Assembly: GCF_018128965.1 (NCBI RefSeq)
Contig: NZ_JAAEDH010000009.1
Span: forward strand, 1-64,000
Reading direction: 5' to 3'
DNA from: Plastoroseomonas arctica
GTDB taxonomy: Bacteria > Pseudomonadota > Alphaproteobacteria > Acetobacterales > Acetobacteraceae
DNA length: 64,000 bases
Below, one piece after another: positions 16,556-25,277 of this stretch. Within the stretch, counting starts at the first letter, position 1. The number at the start of each line of letters is the position of its first letter. The notes under the pieces were generated by a model. The model saw only the letters and a list, made by a program, of their open reading frames with translations, was not told the origin of the DNA and ran no database searches. The translations under genes were made by a program, and so were the position numbers.

Positions 16556-17154
16556 CGGGCTTCCGCCTCATCCAGGCGCGCGAGGATGGCCGAAGCTTCG
16601 GTCGCCACCTCCTCGTCGAGCGTCATCGGGCCGTAGAGGTCATTCAACCGCGAACGGTCGACCACCAGCAGCCACAGCGCATGCGCGGCATACGCCCCGC
16701 TCGCCAGTGCGAAGACGACCAGTCCCGCGAGCCAGGCGCCCTGCGGGATCCACAGCGGCGTCTGCAGCGGCGAATTGGCGCGCGCTTGGAATTCCAGGCT
16801 CTCCTCCAGCACGGAATATCCGCGCCAGGCGGTATAGATGGCGAAGGCCGCCAGCAGCACGTAGGCGCTGGCATTGAGCACGGCGCGCACCCAGCCTGGC
16901 ATCCGGCCAAGCAAAAAATCCACCCGCGCATGGGACTTCGCGACCAGCGCCCAGGCGAAGGAGAGCGAGGAGAAGATGGCCAGCGTATAGCCGCCGATCT
17001 CGTCGACACCCTGGAGCGATATGCCGGCGAACTTGCGCAGCAGGATCTCGACGCAGGTGAGCAGCGACAACGCGAGCAGCCACCAGCCGCCGGCCAGCGC
17101 CACCCAGCGCGCCGGGGCTTCGACGTAACGCGCGACCGGATTTCGGGCGATCAT
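16552..17154 (-). CDS. TRAP transporter small permease (DctQ)
   Basis: 200-residue membrane protein with four hydrophobic segments and the DctQ pattern around ILLRKFAG and AWALVAKSHARVDFLLGRMP. The ATG at 17154 (MIARNP) is chosen because the 40 residues of possible upstream extension are polar and low-quality. First gene of this TRAP operon; divergent from the flavoprotein gene at 17332. Confidence 0.85.
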   Translation of the reverse strand: MIARNPVARYVEAPARWVALAGGWWLLALSLLTCVEILLRKFAGISLQGVDEIGGYTLAIFSSLSFAWALVAKSHARVDFLLGRMPGWVRAVLNASAYVLLAAFAIYTAWRGYSVLEESLEFQARANSPLQTPLWIPQGAWLAGLVVFALASGAYAAHALWLLVVDRSRLNDLYGPMTLDEEVATEASAILARLDEAEAR

Positions 17155-17331
17155 CGGCAGCGCGGCCCCAAGAGCCTGTTGCGCGGCCACAGGGCGGTGA
17201 GCGTGGGAAGGTTCACGGGCGGTGGAATGGCCGCGAGGGTCTGGACCGGTTGGGCATTGGCCCGAGTTTAGCAAGCCGCATGCCGCCGCCGGTCGGTTCT
17301 AACTGCGCGGTGCCTGGGCTAGAGCGTGCGG

Positions 17332-18417
17332 ATGGATGCAAGCAAACACCTGGTGCTGCTCGGCGCCGGCCACGCCCATGTCGAGGTGCTGCGCGATTTC
17401 GCGCGCGCGCCGGTGCCCGGCTTGCGAATCACGGTGATGAGCCGCGAGCGGCTCTCGCCCTATTCGGGCATGCTGCCCGGGGTGATCGGGGGCCGGTATG
17501 CGCCGGGCGAGGCGCTGGTTGATGCCCCGGCGCTCGCGGCCAAGGCGGGGGCCATCTTCCTGCACGACGAGGCCACGGCGATCGATCCCAGCCAGCGCCA
17601 GGTGCGCGGTGCATCCGGCGGCGCGCTCACCTACGACCTGCTTTCGATCGACATCGGCGCGACGCCGCGGATCGATGCCGAAGGTGCCGAGGGGCGGGTG
17701 CTGCCGATCAAGCCCATCGACGCGCTGCTCGCGCGCTTCGAGGCCATCGCCTCGGCGCGGAGCGTTGCCGTGGTGGGCGGCGGCCCTGCGGGGTTCGAGA
17801 TCGCTTTGGGCCTGCGTGCGCGACAGCCTGGCGCCGGCGTCACCCTCGCCGCGGGGCTGCCCGGGCTGCTGCCGGCGCTGCCGGAAGGGGTGCGCCGCCG
17901 CGCGGCGGCCGCGCTCGCGCGCCACGACGTGTCCCTCTCCGAAGGCCATGAGGTCACCCATGTCCAGGACGGGGTGCTGCAGTTCGACGGACGCCCGCCG
18001 ATCGCCGCGGACGCGCTGCTGTGGTGCACGGGCGCCGCGGCCCCCGCCATTCTGGCCGCGAGTGGCCTGCCCTGCGACGCGGAGGGGTTCCTGCGCGTGC
18101 AGGCGGGGCTCAACGTGCCCGGCCACCCCGAAATCTTCGCCGCCGGCGACGCGGCGTCCTTCCTGCCGCGCGCGTTGCCCAAGGCGGGGCTCTACGCGGT
18201 TCGGCAGGGCCCGGTGCTGGCGGCCAACCTGCGCCGCGCCGCGGCCGGCGCTCCACCCCTGCCCTTCCGACCGCAGCGCCACGCGCTGGTGCTGCTCTCG
18301 ACCGGCGATGGCCGCGCCATCGGCACGCGGAATGGCTTCGTCGCGGAGGGGCGCTGGGTGTGGCGGTGGAAGGACCGCATCGACCGCGCCTTCATGCGCC
18401 GCTACAGCGTGACCTGA
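17332..18417 (+). CDS. FAD-dependent oxidoreductase, SelD-N-terminal-like type
   Basis: 361-residue pyridine-nucleotide-disulfide oxidoreductase. The N-terminal GAGHAHVEVLRDFA and SRERLSPYSGMLPG are characteristic of the flavoprotein family often fused to, or encoded next to, selenide water dikinase (SelD). A second dinucleotide motif is VAVVGGGPAGFEIALGL and the C-terminal FAD motif is EIFAAGDAASF. No redox-active CxxxxC is present. There is no SelD domain and no selenium gene in the window. An in-frame GTG at 17326 is an alternative start; neither has a strong ribosome-binding site. It converges on and overlaps the asparaginase gene by 16 bp. Confidence 0.8.
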   Translation: MDASKHLVLLGAGHAHVEVLRDFARAPVPGLRITVMSRERLSPYSGMLPGVIGGRYAPGEALVDAPALAAKAGAIFLHDEATAIDPSQRQVRGASGGALTYDLLSIDIGATPRIDAEGAEGRVLPIKPIDALLARFEAIASARSVAVVGGGPAGFEIALGLRARQPGAGVTLAAGLPGLLPALPEGVRRRAAAALARHDVSLSEGHEVTHVQDGVLQFDGRPPIAADALLWCTGAAAPAILAASGLPCDAEGFLRVQAGLNVPGHPEIFAAGDAASFLPRALPKAGLYAVRQGPVLAANLRRAAAGAPPLPFRPQRHALVLLSTGDGRAIGTRNGFVAEGRWVWRWKDRIDRAFMRRYSVT

Positions 18418-19406
18418 ATCCGGCCGGCCTCGTGCCCGTTGCTGTCGCGGATGGGCGCCTCCACCGCCGCCATCAGCGCCGGCGCCGCCTCCCGCTTCAC
18501 GATGCCGAGCTCGGCCAGCACGCCCACCAGCACCGCCATCTTCGCCCGTGAGGCGCCATCGGCGAGCTTGATCGCAATCCCCAGGCCACGCTCGGGCACG
18601 AAGGCCAGGCAGAAGCCCTCCGCGCCGCCCTTCACCACCACGCGGCCGCCGGTCGCGCGCACCAGGCGCTCGGTCGGCTGGTCGCGGCCGGAGATGTGGT
18701 CGGCGTGATCGCGCATCGCGCCGAGGATGCGCGTGATGGCGCGCTGACGTTCGGCGCCTGCCACACGTACCCCCGCGAAGCGCGCCGCCGCCCGCGCCAT
18801 GGCGGCGACGGGGAGTGCGAGCGCGGGCAGCCCGCAGCCATCCACGCCGCGGGGCAGGGCCGCCGCGTCGCGTCCCAGCAGCTCGGAGAAAGCGTCGACA
18901 AACAGGCGTTGGCCGGGATGATCGGCGAGTTCATAGCCTGTGCTTGGCGCGCCGATGCGGCGGGCGAGGGTGAGGAAGCCGCAATGCTTTCCCGAGCAAT
19001 TGTGGAACACCCGGCTGGGACCGCCGCCGGAACGCAGCACGGCCGCCATATCCGCCTGGCCATGCGGCAGCGCCGGGCCGCAGACCAGCGCGCGCTCGTC
19101 CAGGTCGAGCCGCGCCAGCCAGTCGCGCACCATCGCCACCTGGAAATCCTGCGCATGATGCGAGGCACAGGCGAGCGCGATATGCGCAGGCGTCAGCCCC
19201 AGCGCATCCGCGGCGCCGGTCTCGACCAGCGCGATCGCCTGGAACGGCTTGAGCGAGGAGCGCGGAAAGGTCACCAGATCCGCATCGCCACGGGTAAGGA
19301 CCAGCTGGCCCTCGGCATCCGCCACGGCGACGACGCCATGGTGGAGGCTCTCCACGGCCGGACCGCGGTGGATAAGGGCGAGGCGCGCAAAGGGCTGCAT
19401 GGCCAT
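18402..19406 (-). CDS. Asparaginase II-family (rhizobial AnsA type)
   Basis: 334-residue enzyme of the PF06089-type asparaginase family (Rhizobium etli type II), hydrolysing asparagine to aspartate and ammonia; it is unrelated to E. coli AnsB. Family landmarks: FPRSSLKPFQA near residue 50, ACASHHAQDF, FHNCSGKHCGFL and GVDGCGLPALALP. A large possible upstream extension is rejected; the ATG at 19406, or two codons later at 19400, fits an AGGA. Divergent from the urea transporter operon, which suggests a shared nitrogen-scavenging region. Confidence 0.85.
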   Translation of the reverse strand: MAMQPFARLALIHRGPAVESLHHGVVAVADAEGQLVLTRGDADLVTFPRSSLKPFQAIALVETGAADALGLTPAHIALACASHHAQDFQVAMVRDWLARLDLDERALVCGPALPHGQADMAAVLRSGGGPSRVFHNCSGKHCGFLTLARRIGAPSTGYELADHPGQRLFVDAFSELLGRDAAALPRGVDGCGLPALALPVAAMARAAARFAGVRVAGAERQRAITRILGAMRDHADHISGRDQPTERLVRATGGRVVVKGGAEGFCLAFVPERGLGIAIKLADGASRAKMAVLVGVLAELGIVKREAAPALMAAVEAPIRDSNGHEAGRIQVTL

Positions 19407-19501
19407 CCTGTGAAGCGTGCCGCAAGGCTGCGGCAGCGAAACCATCCTGTCGAGACGCGTTGGAGTGGCAATGATTTGAGCATGTGGCGCGAATTGCAGC
19501 C

Positions 19502-19518
19502 ACGGTTTGATCAACCGT
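19502..19518. promoter_or_regulatory. 17-bp palindrome between ansA-like and urtA
   Basis: Perfect 6-bp arms ACGGTT and AACCGT with a 5-bp centre containing GATC, in the 277-bp divergent region. A plausible operator for either gene; the binding protein is unknown. Confidence 0.35.
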
Positions 19519-19564
19519 AACCGCGTGCAACTTCCGCCACTTGCGCGTTCGGCTGCACCGCCGC

Positions 19565-19580
19565 TGGCACGGTTATCGCT
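19565..19580 (+). promoter_or_regulatory. Candidate sigma-54 promoter for urtABCDE
   Basis: TGGCACGGTTATCGCT agrees with the -24/-12 consensus TGGCAC-N5-TTGCW at every fixed position except one (C instead of the second T), with correct GG-GC spacing. It lies about 104 bp before the urtA ATG. Urea transport is nitrogen-regulated in many bacteria, which fits an NtrC/RpoN promoter. Confidence 0.4.
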
Positions 19581-19683
19581 ATCTCGATGCCGCCGGACTG
19601 CCCGGCACAGGCCGCAAGAGCCTGTCCCACGGCATCGCGATCGACCGCCCCGTATCGCGGGGGCACAGGAGAGAGACCCGCCC

Positions 19684-20931
19684 ATGAGCAAGACCTTCCC
19701 CCCCATCTCGCGCCGCGCGCTCGTCGCCGGCATGGGCGGCGCGCTCGCGATGCCCGCCATCCGCCCCGCCTTTGGCCAGGGCGCGCCGATCAAGGTCGGC
19801 GTGCTGCATTCGCTGTCCGGCACGATGGCGATCTCCGAGACCGCGCTGCGCGACACCGTGCTGATGATGGTCGAGGCGCAGAACGCCGCCGGCGGCATTT
19901 TGGGCCGTCGCCTCGAAGCCGTGGTCGTGGACCCCGCCTCCAACTGGCCGCTGTTCGCCGAGAAGGCGCGCGAGCTGCTCGCCGTCGCCCGCGTCGACGT
20001 GACCTTCGGCTGCTGGACCTCGGTGTCCCGCAAGTCGGTGCTGCCGGTGTTCGAGGAGCTGAACGGCCTGCTGTTCTACCCCGTGCAGTACGAGGGCGAG
20101 GAAGAGAGCCGCAACATCTTCTACACCGGCGCCGCGCCGAACCAGCAGGCGATCCCGGCGGTCGAATACCTGCTCGGCGCCGATGGCGGCTCGGCCAAGC
20201 GCATCGCGCTGCTCGGCACCGACTATGTCTATCCGCGCACCACCAACCGCATCCTGCGCGGCTTCCTCAATTCCAAGGGCATCACCGATGCCGACATCAT
20301 GGAAGAATACACCCCCTTCGGCCATTCCGATTGGCAGGGCATCGTCGCGCGGGTGAAGCGCTTCGCCTCCGAGGGCAAGAAGACCGCGATCGTCTCCACC
20401 ATCAACGGCGACGCCAACGTTCCCTTCTACCGCGAGCTCGGCAACCAGGGCATCAAGGCGGAAGACATCCCCTCGGTGGCCTTCTCGGTCGGCGAGGAAG
20501 AGCTGGCCGGCATTGATGCCCGCCCGCTGGTCGGCCACCTGGCGGCGTGGAACTACTTCATGTCCGTGCAGTCGCCGGTGAACACGGCGTTCAAGGCGCA
20601 GTGGGCGGCCTATATCCGCAACCCGCGCCGCGTCACCAACGACCCGATGGAGGCCACCTATACCGGCTTCAAGATGTGGGCCCAGGCCGTCGCCCAGGCC
20701 GGCACCACCGCGGTCGATGCCGTGCGCACCGCGATGATCGGCCAGAAGGTGGACGCGCCCTGCGGCTACACCGAGGAGATGCACCGCAACCATCACCTGT
20801 CCAAGCCGGTGATGATCGGCGAGATCCAGGCCGACGGGCAGTTCAACATCGTCTACCGGACGCCCACCGCCATCCCCGCGGAAAACTGGTCTCCCTTCAT
20901 CCCCGAGAACGCCAATCGCCGCCGCGGCTGA
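19684..20931 (+). CDS. urtA: Urea ABC transporter substrate-binding protein UrtA
   Basis: 415-residue periplasmic receptor. A twin-arginine-like leader (SRRALVAGMGG) precedes a branched-chain-amino-acid-type binding fold: IKVGVLHSLSGTMAISE is the UrtA hallmark, followed by FGCWTSVSRKSVLPVFEE and LLFYPVQYEGEEES, all typical of urea-binding members. The ATG at 19684 is chosen over an upstream in-frame extension because it starts the signal peptide. First gene of urtABCDE; a hairpin at 20950 separates it from urtB. Confidence 0.94.
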   Translation: MSKTFPPISRRALVAGMGGALAMPAIRPAFGQGAPIKVGVLHSLSGTMAISETALRDTVLMMVEAQNAAGGILGRRLEAVVVDPASNWPLFAEKARELLAVARVDVTFGCWTSVSRKSVLPVFEELNGLLFYPVQYEGEEESRNIFYTGAAPNQQAIPAVEYLLGADGGSAKRIALLGTDYVYPRTTNRILRGFLNSKGITDADIMEEYTPFGHSDWQGIVARVKRFASEGKKTAIVSTINGDANVPFYRELGNQGIKAEDIPSVAFSVGEEELAGIDARPLVGHLAAWNYFMSVQSPVNTAFKAQWAAYIRNPRRVTNDPMEATYTGFKMWAQAVAQAGTTAVDAVRTAMIGQKVDAPCGYTEEMHRNHHLSKPVMIGEIQADGQFNIVYRTPTAIPAENWSPFIPENANRRRG

Positions 20932-20949
20932 TCCGTTCCCACGCCTGAA

Positions 20950-20977
20950 CCCGCGCGGCGCTGATGCGCCGCGCGGG
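20950..20977 (+). terminator. Intercistronic 12-bp hairpin between urtA and urtB
   Basis: CCCGCGCGGCGC (20950-20961) pairs perfectly with GCGCCGCGCGGG (20966-20977) around a TGAT loop. There is no T tract. A hairpin after the receptor gene of an ABC operon commonly stabilises the upstream message or attenuates transcription, giving more receptor than permease; that role is inferred here. Confidence 0.5.
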
Positions 20978-20991
20978 CGGGGTTACCCTGC

Positions 20992-22554
20992 ATGATGCGT
21001 TTCCTGTTCGCCTGCCTGGTCGTCCTGAGCTTCGCCCTGCCGGCGCGCGCACAGGACGCCTTCACCGCCGCGCTGCCGGGTCTGTTCGGCGGCTTCAACG
21101 ACATCGCGACATCGGTGGACCAGCTCGCCAATGCCGGCGACCCGCGCGCCCTGCCGCTGCTGCGCGCACTCAGCGACGGGCGGCTGCTCAAGCGTGAGAC
21201 CACGCTGCTGATCCGCAGCGATGCCGCCACCACCGATGCCGTGACCGGTGCTGCCGCCGATGCCGCCGGCGCCGAGGCGATCCGGCTCAACAACCGCGTC
21301 CGCGTCGCCCTGCGCGGCGCGATCGGTCGCCTGGCCCTGGTCTCGCCCGACGCCACCGAGCGCGCGGCCGCCGCCGAGGCCGTCTACCGCTCCCGCTCGG
21401 CCGAGAACATCCCCATCCTGGAAGCCGCACTGGCGCGTGAGAGCGTGCCGCGCATCCGCGCGCAGATGGAGCTCTCCCTCGCGGCCTCGCGCCTGATGGC
21501 GTCCGATCCGGGCGTGCAGCGGCAGGGCATCGCCGCCCTTGCCAATGCCGGCACCGAGAACGCCCGCGCGCTGCTGCTCGAAGCCCGCAACAACACGCCG
21601 GCGCTGGCCGATGAGGTCAATGCGGCGCTGGTCGCCGTGGACCGCGCGCTCGCGATCCGACGCGCGGCGGAGACGCTGTACCAGGGCCTGTCGCTCGGCT
21701 CGGTGCTGCTGCTCGCAGCACTCGGTCTCGCGGTCACCTTCGGCGTCATGGGCGTGATCAACATGGCGCATGGCGAGTTCGTCATGCTCGGCGCCTATGC
21801 GACCGTGATTGTGCAGGATTTGTGCAAGGACATTCCCTGGCTGCAGCCCTGGTCGCTGCCGCTAGCCGTGCCCGCCGCCTTCCTCGTCGCCGGCCTGGCC
21901 GGCGCGCTGCTCGAGCGCGGGCTGATCCGCCACCTGTACGGCCGCCCGCTCGAGACGCTGCTGATGACCTTCGGCGTGGGCATGATCCTGCAGCAGGCGG
22001 TGCGCCTGGCCTTCGGGGCGCAAAACCGCGAGGTGATCTCCCCGGCCTGGATGCAGGGCACGCTGGAGATGCCGTTCGGGCTGATGGTGACGCAGAACAG
22101 GCTCTGGGTGATCGTCTTCTCCCTGGTCGTGCTCGGGCTGACCATCGCCGCCATCCGCTACACCCGCTTCGGGCTGGAGATGCGCGCGGTGACGCAGAAC
22201 CGGCGCATCGCGGCCACCATGGGCATCCGCACCGGGCGCGTGGACGCGCTGACCTTCGCCTTCGGGTCCGGCATCGCGGGCATGGCCGGCGTCGCGCTGA
22301 GCCAGATCGACAACGTCTCACCCAACCTCGGCACCGGCTACATTATCGACAGCTTCATGGTCGTGGTGTTCGGCGGCGTCGGGTCGCTGGCCGGCACGCT
22401 GGTGGGCGCGCTGTCGCTCGGCGTGGTCAACAAGCTACTGGAGCCCTGGGCCGGCGCGGTGCTGGCCAAGGTCGCCGTGCTGGTGGGATTGATGCTGTTC
22501 ATTCAGCGCCGCCCGCGCGGGCTGTTCCCGCAAAAGGGGCGCGCGGCATCATGA
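20992..22554 (+). CDS. urtB: Urea ABC transporter permease UrtB
   Basis: 520 residues. A signal peptide (LPARAQ) and a helical, HEAT-like periplasmic region of about 200 residues precede a LivH-type permease domain with about eight membrane segments; this long N-terminal extension is usual for UrtB. MGVINMAHGEFVMLGAY is the permease signature. It overlaps urtC by 4 bases. Inner-membrane channel partner of UrtC. Confidence 0.92.
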   Translation: MMRFLFACLVVLSFALPARAQDAFTAALPGLFGGFNDIATSVDQLANAGDPRALPLLRALSDGRLLKRETTLLIRSDAATTDAVTGAAADAAGAEAIRLNNRVRVALRGAIGRLALVSPDATERAAAAEAVYRSRSAENIPILEAALARESVPRIRAQMELSLAASRLMASDPGVQRQGIAALANAGTENARALLLEARNNTPALADEVNAALVAVDRALAIRRAAETLYQGLSLGSVLLLAALGLAVTFGVMGVINMAHGEFVMLGAYATVIVQDLCKDIPWLQPWSLPLAVPAAFLVAGLAGALLERGLIRHLYGRPLETLLMTFGVGMILQQAVRLAFGAQNREVISPAWMQGTLEMPFGLMVTQNRLWVIVFSLVVLGLTIAAIRYTRFGLEMRAVTQNRRIAATMGIRTGRVDALTFAFGSGIAGMAGVALSQIDNVSPNLGTGYIIDSFMVVVFGGVGSLAGTLVGALSLGVVNKLLEPWAGAVLAKVAVLVGLMLFIQRRPRGLFPQKGRAAS

Positions 22555-23642
22555 GCGCGACACTGGCCGACCCCGCCCCCTCCCGCCTGCGCCTCGGCCT
22601 GCGCGCGGCGACCATCGCCGTGGTCATCGCACTCGCCGCGATGCCGCTGCTCAATCGCCTGCCGGTGGACAGCGCGTTCCATGTCTCCGACTTCCTGGTC
22701 TCCATCACCGGGAAATGGATCTGCTACGCGATCCTCGCCTTGGCGATCGATCTTGCCTGGGGCTATGCGGGGCTGCTGTCGCTCGGCCACGGCGCCTTCT
22801 TCGCGCTCGGGGGCTACGCGATCGGCATGCACCTGATGCGCCTGATCGGCCCGCGCGGCTCCTACGGCCACCCGGTGCTGCCCGACTTCATGGTCTTCCT
22901 CGGCTACACCGAGCTGCCCTTCTTCTGGTGGGGGTTCCAATCCTTCCCCTACGCGCTGTTCATGGCGCTGTTCATCCCCGGCCTGCTCGCGGGCATCGTG
23001 GGCTTCCTCGCCTTCCGCAGCCGCATCACGGGCGTGTATTTCTCCATCATCACGCAGGCCATGACCTATGCGCTGATGCTGGCCTTCTTCCGCAACGACA
23101 TGGGCCTCGGCGGCAACAACGGCTTCACCGACTTCAAGGAACTTTTGGGCCAACCGCTCAACACCGCGCTCGCCCGCAGTTCCCTGTTTTACGCGGCACT
23201 GCTCTCCCTCGTCGGCGTGTATTTTCTTTGCGCCTACATCACGCGGTCAAAACTCGGGCGCGTGCTGATCGCCATCCGCGATGCCGAAAGCCGCGTGCGC
23301 TTCCTCGGCTACTCCGTCACACAGGCCAAGCTCTTCGTCTTCGTCCTCTCCGGCATGATCGCGGGCCTGGCCGGCGCGCTCTACGTCCCGCTCGTCGGCA
23401 TCATCAACCCCGGCGAGTTCGCCCCCACCAACTCCATCGAGGCGGTGATCTGGGTCGCCGTCGGCGGCCGCGGCACACTCATCGGCGCGGCACTCGGCGC
23501 CTTCTCGGTCAACGCCATCAAGACCTGGCTCACCTCCGTGGCACCCGACCTGTGGCTCTTCGCGCTCGGCGGACTCTTCGTGGCGGTGACGCTGCTGCTG
23601 CCGCGGGGATTGCTGGGATTGGTACGGAAGGGCGACCGATGA
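22551..23642 (+). CDS. urtC: Urea ABC transporter permease UrtC
   Basis: 363-residue LivM-type permease. GYAGLLSLGHGAFFALGGYA is the family signature, and the DIPWLQ/NGFTDFKELLG-type insertions match UrtC. The start overlaps the urtB stop (ATGA); a much longer upstream frame is spurious. A MITE-like element, not the usual short gap, follows before urtD. Confidence 0.92.
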   Translation: MSATLADPAPSRLRLGLRAATIAVVIALAAMPLLNRLPVDSAFHVSDFLVSITGKWICYAILALAIDLAWGYAGLLSLGHGAFFALGGYAIGMHLMRLIGPRGSYGHPVLPDFMVFLGYTELPFFWWGFQSFPYALFMALFIPGLLAGIVGFLAFRSRITGVYFSIITQAMTYALMLAFFRNDMGLGGNNGFTDFKELLGQPLNTALARSSLFYAALLSLVGVYFLCAYITRSKLGRVLIAIRDAESRVRFLGYSVTQAKLFVFVLSGMIAGLAGALYVPLVGIINPGEFAPTNSIEAVIWVAVGGRGTLIGAALGAFSVNAIKTWLTSVAPDLWLFALGGLFVAVTLLLPRGLLGLVRKGDR

Positions 23643-23654
23643 TCACGGACGACA

Positions 23655-23822
23655 GAATGGGGGAAATGAATTTCCCCCAAACCCCCATTCTTTCTTTTTT
23701 ATTTAATGGTTCTCGTGCGCAGGCCGGTGCGGCCTTCGCAGGGCAGTGCGACCTGACGACCAGTGCCAAATATTCAAAAATGAAAGAATGGGGTCTGGGG
23801 AAATTCGTTTCCCCAGCCTTCC
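23655..23822. mobile_element. MITE/BIME-like element, copy 2, inside the urt operon
   Basis: About 168 bp filling nearly the whole 184-bp urtC-urtD gap. The left arm has the perfect palindrome GGGGGAAAT-GA-ATTTCCCCC (23659-23678) followed by ACCCCCATTCTTT; the right arm is its inverse (AAAGAATGGGG then GGGGAAATTCGTTTCCCC). The same arms occur in copy 1 at 13944. The right end lies 5 bp before the urtD ATG, and no Shine-Dalgarno sequence is seen there. Confidence 0.72.
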
Positions 23823-23826
23823 TTCC

Positions 23827-24564
23827 ATGAAGGGCAACCAGCTCTACCTCGACGGCGTCACCGTCATGTTCGACGGTTTCCGCGCGCTCAACAATCTTTC
23901 CATCATCGTTGAGCCTGGCGAGATGCGCGCCGTGATCGGCCCCAACGGTGCCGGCAAGACCACCATGATGGACGTCATCACCGGCAAAACGCGCCCCACC
24001 AAGGGCACGGTGCGGTTTGGCGACCACGACCTGACGCGCATGGACGAGGCGGCGATCGCCAATCTCGGCATCGGGCGGAAGTTCCAGAAGCCCACGGTGT
24101 TCGATGCGTTGACCGTTTTCGAGAATCTGGAGCTGGCGTTGAAGGCGCCGCGCGGGCCGTTCGCGTGCCTGCGCTGGGCGCTGGGCGGCGCAGCGCGCTC
24201 GCGGATCGAGCAAGTGCAGGACGAGATCGGGCTGACGGCGCGGGCGGGGGATCGTGCTGCCATCCTGTCGCATGGACAGAGGCAGTGGCTGGAGATCGGC
24301 ATGCTGTTGATGCAGGACCCGCAGCTTTTGCTGGTCGACGAGCCGGTGGCCGGCATGACCGACCAGGAAACCGAGCACACCGCCGCCCTGCTCCGCCGCA
24401 TCGCCGGCGAACGGAGCGTGGTCGTGGTGGAGCATGACCTCGAATTCGTCCGCGCGCTCGGCCAGAAGGTGACGGTGCTGCATGAGGGCACCATGCTGAG
24501 CGAGGGCGCGATCGACCACGTGCAGAACGACCCGCGGGTCATCGAAGTCTATCTGGGGCGCTGA
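23827..24564 (+). CDS. urtD: Urea ABC transporter ATPase UrtD
   Basis: 245-residue LivG-type ATPase. Walker A GPNGAGKTT, signature LSHGQRQWLEIG (the LSHGQ variant is normal for UrtD) and Walker B LLLVDEP are present, as is the EHDLEFVR switch histidine. An upstream in-frame extension reads through the repeat element and is rejected. The ATG is preceded by a pyrimidine-rich end of that element instead of a ribosome-binding site, so translation may be poor or coupled in another way. Confidence 0.93.
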   Translation: MKGNQLYLDGVTVMFDGFRALNNLSIIVEPGEMRAVIGPNGAGKTTMMDVITGKTRPTKGTVRFGDHDLTRMDEAAIANLGIGRKFQKPTVFDALTVFENLELALKAPRGPFACLRWALGGAARSRIEQVQDEIGLTARAGDRAAILSHGQRQWLEIGMLLMQDPQLLLVDEPVAGMTDQETEHTAALLRRIAGERSVVVVEHDLEFVRALGQKVTVLHEGTMLSEGAIDHVQNDPRVIEVYLGR

Positions 24565-24567
24565 GGC

Positions 24568-25260
24568 ATGCTGTCGGTCGAAGCCCTCGAACTCTCCTAT
24601 GGCGCCAGCCTGTGTCTGCGGGGCGTGGATCTGACGGCGACGCCCGGGCAGATCACCTGCGTGCTGGGGCGCAACGGCGTAGGCAAATCCTCGCTGATGC
24701 GCGCGATCGTGGGGCTGGAGCGGGCGCAGAAGGGCCGCATCACCTGGGAGGGGCGCGACATCGGTAGTACGGCGCCGGCGGAGCGGGCGCGGGCCGGGAT
24801 CGGCTATGTCCCGCAGGGGCGGGAGATCTTTCCCTTCCTCACCGTTCAGGAGAACCTTGAGACGGCGCTCGCCGCCGCGCCGCGGGGATCCGTGGTGCCA
24901 CAGGAGATTTTCGATCTGTTTCCCATCCTTCGGGATTTCCTGCGTCGGCGCGGGGGCGACCTTTCGGGCGGCCAGCAGCAGCAGCTCGCGATCGGGCGCG
25001 CGCTGACCGCGCAGCCGCGGCTGCTGATCCTCGATGAACCGACCGAGGGCATCCAGCCCAACGTTATCAAGGACATCGCGCGCGTCATCGCCTACCTGGC
25101 GCGGGACCGCGGCATGGCGGTGGTGCTGGTGGAGCAGTATTTCGAGTTCGCGCGCGACCTGGGCGATACGCTGGCCATCATGGTGCGCGGCGAGATGGCG
25201 CTGGCTGGCCCAACGCAAAGCCTCGACGAGGACGAAGTCCGCAAACACCTGACGGTGTGA
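24568..25260 (+). CDS. urtE: Urea ABC transporter ATPase UrtE
   Basis: 230-residue LivF-type ATPase, 3 bp after urtD. Walker A GRNGVGKSS, signature LSGGQQQQLAIGRAL, Walker B RLLILDEPTEGIQPN and VEQYFEFA are diagnostic of UrtE. Last gene of the operon; no urease genes follow, so urease must be encoded elsewhere if urea is used as a nitrogen source. Confidence 0.93.
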   Translation: MLSVEALELSYGASLCLRGVDLTATPGQITCVLGRNGVGKSSLMRAIVGLERAQKGRITWEGRDIGSTAPAERARAGIGYVPQGREIFPFLTVQENLETALAAAPRGSVVPQEIFDLFPILRDFLRRRGGDLSGGQQQQLAIGRALTAQPRLLILDEPTEGIQPNVIKDIARVIAYLARDRGMAVVLVEQYFEFARDLGDTLAIMVRGEMALAGPTQSLDEDEVRKHLTV

Positions 25261-25277
25261 GCGACCGGCCTGCCGCG

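Noticed and set aside
15176-16636. 486-residue plus-strand frame across the TRAP permease genes
   Set aside because: Composition is dominated by R, H, D and Q; the minus strand encodes clear DctM and DctP with correct motifs.
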